Shown: positions 1 to 11,137, counted from the stretch's first letter. The stretch: DNA of 64,000 nt from Actinernus sp. WN-2022 (GCA_030867875.1 JAOWCC010000019.1:34329976-34393975); one strand, 5' to 3'. Translations and numbers: made by a program. The notes: generated by a model not told the origin, from the sequence alone.

Positions 1-700
1 AGCTAGTAGAAATGTAGATTAATTTACACAAATATAATATGACAAATCTTTGAGTTTGTGACTCAGTTCGTTGTATTTTCTTTGATTTTAATATCAGAAA
101 CTGTCGACGAGGTTGAGCCAATCATTGTAAACAAAAATGACCCAGTCATAGTTACAGGTAATTGAAATAATCAGTGTAATAAAAATATAATTTGACAAAT
201 CTTTGGGAAATTATTCTTTCACACATGCACCGTTGGCAATAACCAATACTTCACAATTCAAAGGATTACGATGAGACATATGCTTATTTTATAGTTATGA
301 GCTTATTTAAGACATCGACAAACCGCTTAGAACAGTTGAAGACGCGTACCTTCGATGTTATGAATGTAAGATTCATGAAACAAATAATAGATAGGTAGGT
401 AATCTATCTGCGGCAAAATTTTCGATAAGGCTGCCAGTAATAGGAGGTGATTTGTTGATATTCTTGTGATATAATTCCTTCGCTTTCGCCGCCGCCATGT
501 TCAAAAACTCACATCTGACACGTGTGGCCTCGTTCCCGTGTAAAAAAACCGTGACGTCAAAACAAGATGGCCGCCGTGTGATATCGGTGAATAGAGTGGG
601 AGCCGCCACACTAAAAGATATATCACTGAATGAACTTCCCACTAGGGATCTTAGTAAAACACCATTATTTGAGCGTAGTTGATAGCACGGCTGCGTCTTA
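1..700. other. No gene recognised at left edge
   Basis: Only short open frames without recognisable motifs. The first 300 bases are AT-rich; a more CpG-rich block lies at about 480-620. I see no transposon termini or RNA gene here. Confidence 0.5.
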
Positions 701-727
701 ATTGTAATAAGGTCTTGGTCTGGCCAG

Positions 728-1056
728 CTAATGTTTAAAAGTAGTTAAAATGATCTTAAACTGTATACGGAATCTAACGGGTAACCAGTGAAGTTCATAT
801 AGAACAGGTGTAATATGATCATATCGAGAATTAGAAGTGATAAGCCTGGCAGTAGCGTTGTGTACCCTTTGTAGTTTAGACAGTTCAGTGTTCGGTAAAC
901 CATATAGTAAACTATTACAATAGTCCAGCCTACTTGTAATAAAAGCATGAACTAATGTAGTAAGACTATCCTGACTGAGGTACTTGCAAATACGTCTAAT
1001 ATTATGAAGGTAAAAGAATGAGGCACTACAAGACTTAGTGATTTGGGTGGCCAAGG
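728..1056 (-). pseudogene. LINE reverse transcriptase C-terminal remnant
   Basis: The minus-strand frame reads the region downstream of the catalytic core of a Rex1/CR1-type non-LTR reverse transcriptase. The landmarks are a segment containing [20 protein letters not shown] followed by [13 protein letters not shown], which is typical of this clade. It lacks a start codon and the last part of the usual protein. It is the downstream continuation of the fragment at 1441-1900; the two are separated by an unrelated reverse transcriptase piece at 1057-1440. Non-functional. Confidence 0.85.
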
Positions 1057-1440
1057 TATTTTATGTAGTTCTTTTGTTCAAGGGGTATAGGATGGCCAGA
1101 TTTATGATCAAAGACTTTAATGTTAGGTTTATGTTAACTTGTTTGCAAGTAAACAGTCAGAAACATGCGTCAGTTCTTTATTAACAACGTCCTCAAGAGA
1201 TTTCAAGTTTTTGTCAGCATAAAGTAGGTTGGTATCGTCGGCAAAAAGAAAAAAATTGAACTTATCAGAGGAGTTGTGGATATCGTTAATAAAAATAAGG
1301 AACAACAAAGGACCTTATACGGAATTTGTGGAACACCACATAATGTGTGTTGTTTAGTTGATATATTAGGGTTTATCTGAGTAGTTTGTGATCGTCCTAT
1401 GAGATATGAACGAAACCACGAATGCGAATCGAACCACGAC
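1057..1440 (-). pseudogene. Second, unrelated LINE RT fragment nested inside the first
   Basis: On the minus strand this stretch encodes part of a different reverse transcriptase. WFRSYLIGRSQ and a GVPQ box are readable in the frame of the neighbouring fragment. After a frameshift near 1330 the rest is readable in another frame, including GPLLFLIFINDI and the catalytic-type box FADDTNLLYADK at roughly 1200-1260. The surrounding LINE resumes on both sides, so this looks like an insertion of about 380 bp in the same orientation. It is truncated at both ends and non-functional. Confidence 0.8.
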
Positions 1441-1900
1441 CCTAGGTTTCTGACAACAGACGAAGGGAAGACATCAGTACTGCCAACCCGTATATGACAA
1501 CCATCATCGAGTTTAGCGAGGATTTTTTTCGAACCTATTATCAAACATTCAGTCTTATCATCATCGATTTTAAGTTTTTTCTGGAACATCCACTTCCTGA
1601 GATCACCAATGCAGTTCTCCATAGCAGACACAGCCTCCTCTTGTGCAGTAGTGCCATCGGGTTTGAATGACAGCTGTGAATCGTCGGCATAACAGTGAAC
1701 TTCCGGTAAGTGAGACTCGATGACATCAAACAATTTAGACGCGTACACAACGAAAAGAAGCGGGCCAAGGCAACTCCCCCCATATACACATGAAGTAAGG
1801 GTTTTATAGCAGGAAAGCCCCTGTCACCATAGTTCCCTTCCGTCTTATTTGTTGGGCTGCCTGTGGTGGGCGCCGGAAAGGCCACCACAGGTAGCCCAAC
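1441..1900 (-). pseudogene. LINE reverse transcriptase core remnant (YADD box)
   Basis: The minus-strand frame contains CYADDSQLSF (reverse transcriptase motif C) near 1675-1700, followed by the KLKIDDDKTECLIIGS segment and VRNLGSWFDS. This is the usual Rex1/CR1-like order. The sequence continues in the 728-1056 fragment after the intervening insertion. Upstream palm motifs and the endonuclease domain are missing, so it is a 5'-truncated dead copy. Confidence 0.85.
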
Positions 1901-2447
1901 CAGGAAGTCGGTAGGAGTGTCACCTGATAATTCTTAACGATAATCATAGAAATAATACAATAATTAATTAATTAATTAATGTTCGGTATCTAGCGCATAG
2001 TTAATGGCATAAAGACCAGCCTATCTTATATCTGCGTTACGCAGTTTAGCAGGTATTTGTTTTCTACACGGTTCCGTCAATGGAATGTTCATTGTATACA
2101 ATGCGTTGTTCAACAGTTACGCAATAATGCAATATACTTAACGAGTATGTTCTTCCTTCGGTCTGTGAAAGCAACTGACTCCACATTGCAGTATTTAATT
2201 TAATTTATGGTAATCTGTTATATATTTGTTCTTTATAGTGCGGCGGGTGCCACATGTCAAAAAAAAAAAAAAAAAAAAAAATACCGCTGCAAAGAGCGAT
2301 GGCCACCGCAATTGACCAGAAGCTGAGCCGTCGACCGACCACAAAGTCAAGGTGAGTGTGACTTAGACTATTTACATTCTTGTGATTGTGATGAATTATG
2401 TGCAGATAACACTAGTAAAGTTTGATGGCTTCCGTTAATTTTTTTAG
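1901..2447. other. Non-coding; TTAA runs and a 23-base poly(A)
   Basis: Contains a short TTAA run near 1960-1980 and an uninterrupted poly(A) at 2259-2281. The poly(A) could be the tail of a retroposed fragment, but I cannot identify a source. No gene is seen. Confidence 0.5.
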
Positions 2448-2690
2448 TTGAGATTTTGTAAGCCAGGTGGCTCTTGCTTTAGACATTTTTTTCATATTTG
2501 CTTAGCGAAAGGCATTGTAGCTCAATGGATCCCCAATACGTGCAATGAAAAAGCCGATTTTCTCAGTAGATTCATTGATAAGCACGACTGGTCCGTCAAC
2601 CCATCTGTGTTTCGAGAAGTAGATGGGGTCTCCACAGTATCGACCGGTTTGCGGCGTATCACAACACCGCAATTCACCAGGTTCAATTCT
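2448..2690 (+). pseudogene. DIRS-type retroelement RNase H fragment (tentative)
   Basis: A short plus-strand frame contains QWIPNTCNEKADFLSRFIDK followed by DWSVNPSVF. This resembles the end of the RNase H domain in DIRS/tyrosine-recombinase retrotransposons, where a W-P-x-x-x-N-x-x-AD-x-LSR motif is followed by a DW-x-(L/V)NP-x-(V/F)F segment. No reverse transcriptase or recombinase is nearby, so it is an isolated relic. The family call rests on this one motif pair. Confidence 0.55.
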
Positions 2691-2799
2691 AAATTTAACA
2701 CGTTAGCTCTTCGGCTAGGCTTTAGATAAGCCTGTTAATCCGGCTTATTTGCGCGGTATCGTGCTTTACGCAATTTAGTTACCTACTTTAGCTGTGAGT

Positions 2800-3745
2800 T
2801 TTACCATTTTGGTGCTTTGAGTCACGCTAGCTATTTGCTACGGTCTTTGTCTGACACTACTTAGGTGTGTAGATTATGCTCTTGCCTACGGCCACATCAC
2901 TTAGGTGTGTAGTATCGGCCATTGTTTAGGATTTAGCTGTGTAAATTGTTATTGCCTATGTTATTAAATCATGCCTAAATTATGTTATTGCCTACACTAC
3001 TTAGGTGCGTAGTATCGGCATTATTTATGATGCACTAAATTGGTGTGTAAATTGTTATTGCCTACAGCCACATCACTTAGGTGCGTAATATCGGCCATTG
3101 TTGATGCATCACCATTTAGGTGTGTACATTATGTTATTGCTTACGGCCGCACCACATACGTGCGTAGTACCAGGCATTAATAATGTTTTACCATTTAGCT
3201 GTGTAAATTCAATGTTATTATCTACGGCCACATCACTTAAGTGCGTAGTATTGAGCATTATTCATGATTCGTTTAGGTGTTTAAATATTATGTTATTGCC
3301 TATGTTATTAAATTATGCCTAAATTATGTTATTGCAAAATTGCCTACACTATTTAGGTGAGTAGTATCGAGCATTGTTGATGCATCACCATTTAGGTGTG
3401 TAAATTATGTTATTGTCTATGTTATTAAATTATGCCTAAATTATGTTATTGCCTAAATTAAGTTATTGCAATATTGCCTACACTACTTAGGTGCGTAGTT
3501 CGGCCATTGTTTATAATGTCACCATTTAGGTGTGCAACTTATGTTATTGCTTTCGGCCACACCACATAGGGCTTAGTATCGGCAATTGTTTATGTGATTC
3601 ACCATCCTGAAGTGTGTGAACTTTAACTTTGTAAGTTACGCTATTGCCTATGGTCACGTTACTTAGGTGCTAGTATCGGCCATTGTTTATGATTTCACCA
3701 CTTAGGGTGTAAAATACGCTACTGCCTACGAAAACACAATACACA
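2800..3745. repeat. Degenerate satellite-like tandem array
   Basis: About ten imperfect units of very roughly 70-110 bp. Recurrent words are cacttaggtgcgtagtatcg, ggccattgtttatgat, accatttaggtgtgtaaat and tatgttattgcctacggcc. Units vary in length because segments such as the tgttattgcctatg block are duplicated or lost. There is no coding capacity. Confidence 0.85.
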
Positions 3746-3799
3746 TTTTAATTATCCTATGACATGCCTTACGATGCAGAGTAGTCTATACATATATTC

Positions 3800-3985
3800 G
3801 TCATATCTACATAAATATACAATGTATCTTATCAGTATCATCGATATACGACATTAAGACAACATAGCAATAGGCAAGTTTTATTAGCGCATAGTCCGCT
3901 GTCATCACACAGCTACGTTCATATTTAGTTCTTTTCTATTTTGCAGATATGTTACAATCAGGAATTGGGAAGGAAACGATGGCCT
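3800..3985 (+). repeat. Direct duplicate of the 5245-5410 segment (copy 1)
   Basis: Shares with 5245-5410 the ordered words atcttatcagtatcat, tatacg, ggcaa, tagcgcatag, tacgttcata and ttcttttcta, then a tttgcagat end. The latter looks like a polypyrimidine tract and splice acceptor but leads to no recognisable exon. Probably two diverged copies of one dispersed element. Confidence 0.6.
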
Positions 3986-4084
3986 TAATAGATCTATTAT
4001 TACAGAACAAGCACAACTCAGATTCCATTAATCATATGACATGCCTTACGATTCAGAGTAGTGTATTCATACAGTACCGCCTGG

Positions 4085-4200
4085 AATTATTGAAGCATTT
4101 ACCGCGGTTTTACCTCAGAATGACCGCAGTATTACCGCGGTAATACCTCGGTAAAACCGCGGTCAACTGCGGTAATTAGTTGGCCGCGGTCACGGCCGCT
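4085..4200. repeat. GC-rich CCGCGG palindrome cluster
   Basis: Several overlapping self-complementary words built on accgcggt/taccgcggta lie within about 110 bp of otherwise AT-rich DNA, ending at ggccgcggtcacggccgc. The single strand could fold into stacked hairpins. Confidence 0.7.
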
Positions 4201-4324
4201 GAGATTTGTATCACGCCGAAATCATTGACTTTAGTGTGAAGATGTAGCAGTCATGATCACAAACGTGCGAGTTTGGTGCGATGACTCGGCGTTCTTTTCA
4301 TTCTTTATTCAACACCGCTGTTAA

Positions 4325-4665
4325 CATTAGAATCTTTTATTTTCGTTTCATTCAAAACTCTAACGGCGGGTAGAGAAGCACTCATCGGTGAAACTAAGAC
4401 TTTAGAATCTTTTATTTTCGCTTCATTCAGAACTCAAACGGCGGGTAGAGAAGCACTCATCGGTGAAACTAAGACTTTAGAATATTTTCTTTTCGCTTCA
4501 TTTAGAACTTTAACGGCGGGTAGAGAAGCACTCATCGGTGAAACTAAAACTTTAGAATCTTTTCTTTTCGCTTCATTTAGAACTTTAACGGCGGGTAGAG
4601 AAGCACTCATCGGTGAAACTAATAAGACTTTAGAATCTTTTATTTTCGCTTCATTCAGAATTGAT
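4325..4665 (+). repeat. 75-bp tandem repeat, about 4.5 copies
   Basis: Four full units and a partial one. Each runs from tttagaatcttt through cttcatt, aacggcgggtagagaag and cactcatcggtgaaactaag. Units differ by few substitutions (taac/caac, tatt/tctt) and one 3-base insertion near 4622. No protein is encoded. Confidence 0.9.
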
Positions 4666-4687
4666 CAGATCTATATCAGTGTATTAT

Positions 4688-4824
4688 TTCCAAAACGAAA
4701 GCTAGTTTTTCATCAGGGGTTCCAAATATCGAGAACAATGAAAGCAGGAGGCCGCTTCGGCCGAGTGCTTTTATTGTTTCGAGGTGTTTGGAACCCCTGT
4801 TGAAAAACGAAGCTCGAGTTTTGG
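4688..4824. mobile_element. Long inverted repeat (foldback element)
   Basis: Two arms of about 60 bases, roughly 4688-4748 and 4764-4824, are imperfect reverse complements. Matching words are ttccaaaacgaa/ttcgagttttggaa and aggggttccaaata/tgtttggaacccct. They surround a short GC-rich centre containing ggccgcttcggcc. This has the architecture of a miniature foldback transposon. No target duplication was established. Confidence 0.7.
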
Positions 4825-5244
4825 AAATTGCTTCTCCAACTGAAACAATACCTGTATTCATAGATCATTAGGGAGTATTGATCATAAGGCTTGTCATTGT
4901 TATTTGCTCTGGTTCATTTCAAGAAGCATTCCTATAGTGTAGTAGGCATGTCAGAGGACTAGAAGTAGAGGGCATTCATTAGGTCGGCGGTTCGAGTCAT
5001 ACTCTGTACGCTGAATTATATTGCTATCTTTTCCTTTACTTCTCCTTATGTAAAGCTACAGTAGGATATCATCCAATAGTTAATTCCATGTGTCATATTT
5101 AGAGTTATATGTAGATGAGTAAAGTGGTATATACCAGTTACACTGTTATACATGTTTTCACTGGGTATCCAACTGCATGCACGTGGTGTGGTATACGTCC
5201 AGTGATTGGTGGCCTACCAGCATGAATAATTCATGAGTTTGAGA

Positions 5245-5410
5245 ATGATATATCTTATCAGTATCATTGGTATACGTCGTCATAGGCAACATAGCAGTAG
5301 ACTAGTATTAGCGAATTGATTCCACTGTTAGCGCATAGCTACGTTCATAGTTCTTTTCTACTTTGCAGATGCGTTACATTCCAAAATTCGGAAGGAAGCG
5401 ACGTGCTTCC
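5245..5410 (+). repeat. Direct duplicate of the 3800-3985 segment (copy 2)
   Basis: Second copy of the pair described at 3800-3985, in the same orientation, with an extra stretch before the tagcgcatag word. It also ends at ttgcagatg, followed by an open frame of about 60 codons that I do not recognise. Confidence 0.6.
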
Positions 5411-7084
5411 CAGATCCATCAATACAGAGCAAGGTTCAAGGTTTCTTTGAATTGCAGTAAGATTCCAAAGCTCCATCCACGGTTCGGAAAGACAGGATTG
5501 GCTGGTCTAGACGGCGCACACGAGGGCTACATCCAATTTGGATGTTCCAGTTAATTCCTGCAAAGCCTCTTCATGTTGAACGTTTTTATCACCGAACTTT
5601 CTCAAATTGTAGTACAGAACGCGATAGGGATACTTATTAGCTAGTCTGGGAAGGTTAAGTGTCCCGTATCTCTTACGGAGAGGTTAATCAAGCTTTTACC
5701 TCGATCTAGTTCAACATGTTCGCCACTTGTTCGGCACAACATTAGTTGCATCGTTAAAAAGTATTTTCACTACAGCAAGTGTATCTCTTATGCTACCCTC
5801 AGAGACTAATTTAAGAAACCCGTTGAGCCTTTCGTAAACGATATTACTAGTTACGACACCATAGCATTAAATCAGGCCCTGCCTTAAAACCTGCATGTAG
5901 GAATATAAGCTGAGGTGTATTGGATACGCACACTGGCTGGAGGTGTGCCTCCAATAAATACAGGATACATGTAAACATCAAAGATATCGATAATGATCGT
6001 TTAGCAGTTTCCAAGGCAATCGCCCTAAAATATCGATTGTATGCATGTTTGCTATTTATCCAGAACAGATACATGTAATTTAAAGAGTCCTGTCAGGGGA
6101 CTACAGCTGTGTCTTGGCCCCGACCCAGATTTCCTTTCTATTACCTTCATATTTTTTTCCCAAGTGGTTTTTACAAGGTTGGAGGTTTTTTTTCTGGCCT
6201 CCCTGGCACAGCTGGAAATATTTAAAAGTCAATCGAAATAATTGTAATATGTCAATACAATAATTGTATTTGTTTAAATTTAATTTAAGTAATTCCTGTA
6301 AATAAAGGCATGATGGAGTTGTTGACAGACCATAATCCAATATTCTCAATGAATATGTCTCTTGTAGTAGTTATTCCTATAGGTTAGTGCAGATCTGCGA
6401 ACCTTGCAAAACGGGGGGGAGGGGTGGACAGCAACATAATCTGTGCTAAAATCTGTGCCGATGAAATAGCAGTCCGAAAAATTCACAGACGGGATATGTC
6501 AGTAATATGTAAAGCGCCACGAGACTGTGGTATATAGAGCTATATAAATATGGCCTATTATTATTACTATTATTACCCGATGATCGGATACCTAATTTTG
6601 GGCGAAATAAAGATGGCATACATGTGCAACGTTATCATTTGCCAATGTACAGTTTGTGTTCATCTACATTACCTGTTTCTGGATCGGGGGTCTTACTAAC
6701 TTTAACTTCAGACATTGTTCTTTCAAAAACCCAATTAAAAATTTCTCGTTACTCATTTAAAATATCTTAATGGTTGAAGCCCTAATAAAAAAAATTACAT
6801 GTCAAAGCTGGAAAATGTTTTGATTGCAAATGTTTTTGAAATAATTAGAGTGAAAAACAACTAGTCACAAGAGCACGATCACTTAAAAATGATTTCCAAT
6901 CAAAAGAAAAGAAAAATGTGTGAATAACGACAACTGAGGGGGGAGGGAAGGAAGGGGGAGTTGGGAAAATACCAAAACAAAATTCGTGCAGAGCATTGAA
7001 AGAGAAAACATGTATCCTGCATAACAAACTGTAGAAAAAAAAGAAAAGAAAACAGTGACCCCCCCCAACTCAAAATATAAACCG
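5411..7084. other. No gene recognised
   Basis: AT-rich sequence with short unrecognised frames. Purine-rich and poly-G/poly-C runs occur near 6411-6420, 6938-6960 and 7062-7070. I see no transposon termini apart from the small element that follows. Confidence 0.5.
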
Positions 7085-7267
7085 AGTTAGGTTGTACATT
7101 TGTTGTCCCAATTCAGGTCACCTGACATTTCCCTTGAGCAGTGTTATATTGTTTTTCTCTATCCCAAGAGGAAATGTACAAATTTCTCTAATTGGAAAAC
7201 AAAGCACTGAATCCTCTGGAGAGCTGTCATATGATCTGAATTGGGACAACAAATGTACAAGCTAAAT
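7085..7267. mobile_element. MITE with perfect 25-bp terminal inverted repeats
   Basis: Bases 7092-7116 and 7236-7260 are exact reverse complements (the outer part reads ttgtacatttgttgtcccaa). The match extends outward with two mismatches to about 7085 and 7267. The 119-base centre is non-coding. Terminal symmetry and small size indicate a non-autonomous DNA transposon. The superfamily is unknown and no clear target duplication is visible. Confidence 0.8.
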
Positions 7268-7740
7268 CAATAATTGATAATTGATGTCCATGGATTGTAC
7301 CGCGGCCGAGTAAACGCCGATGGGATTGATATTTTGTGGAAAATTCGTCCTCGAGCGAAGGCCGTGGTTGTATCGAGTGGTTCAGCCTTCCCCTCTGGTT
7401 AGAGGGGTGAAGCGTATGACTCAAGAATTCCATAAAACACCGTTCTAGCGACCTGAAACACACATAGGACGACAAAACAACTTCAAGTAAGTCTTCTTCC
7501 TTTATTTACCTTGTATTACAGAAGATTTATGTTATTATTCTGAGTTATCGGAAGAACTCCCATACAAACCTTGTTATACAGTCAGAACTTGGGCGGCCTG
7601 TGCTGATACAAACACGTCTGTTGACAAAGGAAATCAGCGAAATATGCGCTATTGACTGAAACCGTATATCACAACACCGGGAGAACACCTGGAATAATAA
7701 CGAACACAAGTCGTGTAAATCGTCCCTATCAGAAATAAGG
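7268..7740. other. No gene recognised
   Basis: Unique-looking sequence with one short minus-strand frame of about 80 codons (7227-7475) lacking recognisable motifs. Nothing is supported. Confidence 0.45.
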
Positions 7741-7850
7741 TTTGTTTAATAAACGAGAAGCAGTGTTTTGTCAGGTTTAAAACTCGAGGTCGCAGCCCGA
7801 GAGTTTTAGACCTGATAAAACACGTGTTGGGAGTTTATTAAGCGGCTCCA
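7741..7850. mobile_element. Imperfect palindrome (miniature inverted-repeat element)
   Basis: Left-arm words gtttaataaac, gtgttttgtcaggt and aaaactcg are mirrored on the right as cgagagtttt, acctgataaaacac and gtttattaa, around a ggtcgcagcc centre. Arms are about 48 bp. No coding capacity. Confidence 0.7.
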
Positions 7851-8836
7851 AAAACTTATAATGTTACTTAATGAACCATTGAACCTTTGTATTCACAACG
7901 CCATCCAAAACGCCATCCAAAATATTCGAGTAATCGCCGCCTGCGATTGCGAACATCTCAAGGGAATGACATGAAGAAATTACCATACTATGTTGTTTGA
8001 AGCGGCGTTTCGCAATGCTGAAAGCATTGTGTGGCAAAGAACAAGCTTGGGCAAGAAGCTGCACTTGAAGGATTTGGTGTCGTGGTTGACATCGATAAAG
8101 TTCAAGACTAGTACTTGGAAAGCGATGTGACTGACATGACGGCAGACTCCGGCACAAAATATGAAGAGGATGTTTGTAAGTTTAATGCACGTTTTTATTA
8201 TTTTACGGCTTTGAGTTTGATATAATACTTGGAACTGAACAGTGGCTCGGTAAACAAGTAATGGTAGTTGGATAACTTCATTTTAAAAATATTATCTGTG
8301 TATCTCGGTAGTCTGCTGATATCAGTAAATTTAGTGCAAAATGTATTATCTAGGTACCTTATGTTCCGTGTACTTTTTGCTATCTTTGGGTCTTTATCAG
8401 TGAATTCTTAATTAGGATGAAACTTTATATAAAATGTTTATTAGTATTCTTTATAAAACGTTCATCCTAATTAGCAATTCAAGGAGAAAGCTGAAACATC
8501 GATAGAAATTCCAAGAGTTGCAAGGTGCTTATCCATTGTCTCAATCATTAACCCCGTTTCCCCCTGTGACAGAATTCAAATCCCTCCGTGGGCTTTTTGG
8601 AATGATGAGATTTTATCAGGTATAAAGGAGCATACACGTGACTGATTTGGTTTATCTGATTGGACAAACTGCTCATTAATTATTCATGAGTTTTTGAAGC
8701 TTAGTGGAAACATAAAATTGTTATTGTTTTGTAACATTGGCATGTTAAAGTGCCTATGAACAATAAATTGTTATTATAGATATCAATTCTAAATCAAGTG
8801 AATAGTAGAATGTTAAAATATATTTTTCTTTGAATC
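7851..8836. other. No gene recognised; one small hairpin
   Basis: Contains a short inverted repeat, taattaggatgaa near 8409-8421 against ttcatcctaatta near 8461-8473, that could form a hairpin. Otherwise AT-rich with no recognisable gene. Confidence 0.5.
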
Positions 8837-9086
8837 TTAAGGAGGTTTTAATATCCAAAATGCTAATTACATGACGTCAGGGGAGGCAATTAAGACAAAA
8901 TTTGTTGTTACAATTAAACAACTTTTTCCAATTATCAGTGTTACACCCATGGTTGAAATAAAATGATGTTAGAAATTTGTTTTCCTATATCAGTAGAAAC
9001 GCCCATTCACAACCACTAAGACGGTGATTGCAGATACCTTCCATGACGTCATTTAATTAGCATTTTGGATATTAAAACCTCCTTAA
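8837..9086. mobile_element. MITE flanked by TTAA target duplication
   Basis: TTAA occurs at 8837-8840 and 9083-9086. Directly inside lie inverted repeats beginning ggaggttttaatatcc and running about 30 bases with the aaaatgctaatt extension, then a looser match through atgacgtca on both sides. The 242-bp interior is non-coding. Duplication of TTAA is the hallmark of piggyBac-type insertion, so this is probably a non-autonomous piggyBac-like element. The superfamily is inferred from the target site only. Confidence 0.8.
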
Positions 9087-9780
9087 GGTTACTGGGGACC
9101 TTCAGGGTACGTTTCGGGAGAAAAAACATTGCGCGATATCTACAAGGCGGACATACCTAAACCTGTATATCATTGGAAAGGTTATATAACTGGCTACAAC
9201 GCTGAAGTATTTTTGTATCGGTTTGATTTTTTAATTTAAAGATAGAACTCCGTAAACTTTGACTTAGTGTTTTTGTTCTTAAAGTTTAAACTCCGCAGAA
9301 ATACACAAAACTGCTGTCATTTGCACATTATTTAAACAAGGTTTTTATCTCAAAAAGGGTGACTGGGTTTTTCCATTGGGCGAATTGTTTTTAAGTTATA
9401 TATTTTTTTACTTTTCATATCAAAACTAAAGCTGATCATTCTTACAAAACACCCTATCAAACAGAAACCAAAAAGAAATTTTAAATGCCTAGACACCCTT
9501 TTTCAAAATAGATATTATTCTATCTGAGGTTCAAATTTCAGGCAGTTTGGATAAATCCTCGTCGACTTGGAGCTTTTTTAAATTCTTTCTGTAGCTCAAA
9601 AAAGTTTGCCGAGAAAAAGCCGAATGAAAGAAAACCACGTTTCACGGATCTTGACTAAAACTACACACGAGTGAACACGAGCGAACACGAGCGAACACGA
9701 GCGAACACGGGTGAACACGAGTGAAAAAGATGGTAAAACAGGTGAACACGAGTGAAAATTTATTATAACTAGGAGTAATC
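9087..9780 (+). repeat. Dispersed repeat with 11-bp minisatellite end
   Basis: Starts ggttactggggaccttcag, which is found inverted near 41655-41675. It ends in a minisatellite of 11-bp units (gaacacgagtg and variants) at about 9664-9760, which is found inverted near 40995-41045. The interior between these two shared ends does not obviously match the interior of the other copy. No gene. Confidence 0.65.
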
Positions 9781-10110
9781 ATAGATTAGGAAGTGCGTTC
9801 TTCCTTGCTTTTGTAACTTATGGCACATCATAGTGAAACGGGTACAGAGACGGTATGTAAGAAAGGAGGGAGAAAAAAGTAGGATAGGGAAACCTGAGAG
9901 AAAGGGAGAGGGGAATCAGTGTCTTTTTCGTGTCGTACTCCCTTTCCAACTTTTTTCTCGTCTTCCCCAACAACACTTTTCTTGTAAAATATATTATGTC
10001 TGTAATTCTATTTAATAACAACAACAACTTGTGAATGAACTCAGTGTTCAATAACAATGTAACAAATGTTTAATAACGGTATGACAACTGTTTAATAATG
10101 GTATGACAAC
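9781..10110. other. Polinton left flank with short tandem repeats
   Basis: Contains tgtctgtaattctatttaat near 9998, which recurs in direct orientation right of the Polinton near 27915 and 27975. About four units of a 22-23 bp repeat (tttaataacggtatgacaac type) then run from about 10036 into the terminal repeat. No gene. Confidence 0.6.
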
Positions 10111-10335
10111 TGTTTAATAACAGTGTAACTACTATAACCACAGCTTTGGTGCCATTTTGCCACGCCCAAGATATTTTTAAAGTTGTAGGATTCGTTATAA
10201 TTAGTGTTAAACCATAAAAACCTTCGATTCGTATCCCTCGACCCCCCCAAAAATAACCCGAGAAATACGAATATACTTTACTAAAGTTACTAAACTTTTG
10301 AGAATGTAGTAAGGTATGACACACTCATAGGTACG
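10111..10335. repeat. Polinton left terminal inverted repeat
   Basis: Reads ctactataaccacagctttg and continues through gccattttgccacgcccaag, ccataaaaaccttcga and gagaaatacgaatatacttt to about 10335. It matches the reverse complement of 27385-27612 with scattered substitutions and small indels. The outermost 15-20 bases are less well conserved between the two ends. Confidence 0.9.
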
Positions 10336-10465
10336 GCGACCTGTGAAATACGAATAGAAGTTACTAAAGTTACTAAAGTTTTGGTAGTAAAGTAAGGTAC
10401 AACAACCTGAGAAATACGAATAGAAGTTACTAAAGTTTTGGTAGTAAAGTAATGTACGACTCACT
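10336..10465. repeat. Two extra copies of the inner TIR segment
   Basis: The inner part of the left terminal repeat (gaaatacgaata, ttactaaagttactaaa, agtaaggta) is repeated twice more in tandem, at about 10336-10402 and 10403-10460. Only one copy is present at the right end. This is local amplification inside one terminus. Confidence 0.8.
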
Positions 10466-11137
10466 CGCTTTGATGAGAAGGAAAGACTTGGAGGAAAAAA
10501 CAATTAGGCGGGAAAAAGATTTAGGCGGGAAGAAACTTGTTTGATTGGGACAACGAGCCAACCCAAATCATTACCCTGAGCTAGGAATACGGATACTTTA
10601 GTAAAAAGAAAACTTAGACGGGTAAAAAAAAATTAATTAACACAGCGAACCACTATTGCTAGATCCTAATAGGCAAAACACGAAGTTGAAAAAACCCAGT
10701 CAGAGGTTGATAACGGGGACAACTATTGCGAAGGGAAAGCGAATTAAGTCTAAGTCTACGATAAAATACACGAAGTCATGTAAACAGTTACTTTCATTTA
10801 TTTTATTTTAAAAATCAATGGTCGAGTCCTGCAAAGAATGGAGAAAACGATGATTAGATGGATAAAGTAGAATCTGTTTAGTATAGAGGGGATCAAAATG
10901 GCTCTGTGGTTTCTCTACGCGTGTTTCTCTGATGAAATGTTCTTACGCTTTTAACGTCCTTAAACGGTAAGCAAGGGGTAACGATCTAAGAAGGGTACTT
11001 ATGGCTACGGTTAAGTCGGTAATATCTGCTGAATCACTCCTAACTATGTAAACCAAACATGCATCACGCTATTTCTTTATCCTGACTAAAGTGAAAGAGA
11101 TACGTTTTTTTACTCTAAGATTAAGAACAAGACTTAC
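10466..11137. other. Polinton left arm, non-coding
   Basis: AT-rich with lysine-type aaaa runs. I see no recognisable frame, and the 3' portion of the RING transcript, if spliced again from the donor at about 11137, would run through here. Confidence 0.45.

Noticed and set aside
2800..3745. CRISPR-like regularly spaced repeats
   Set aside because: Units are degenerate and contiguous without unique spacers, and the DNA is eukaryotic.
4975..5005. B-box-like ggttcgagtc suggesting a tRNA or SINE
   Set aside because: No matching A box, no acceptor-stem pairing and no SINE-like tail.
6041..6349. Overlapping short frames on both strands
   Set aside because: No motif, no splice context and low-complexity composition.
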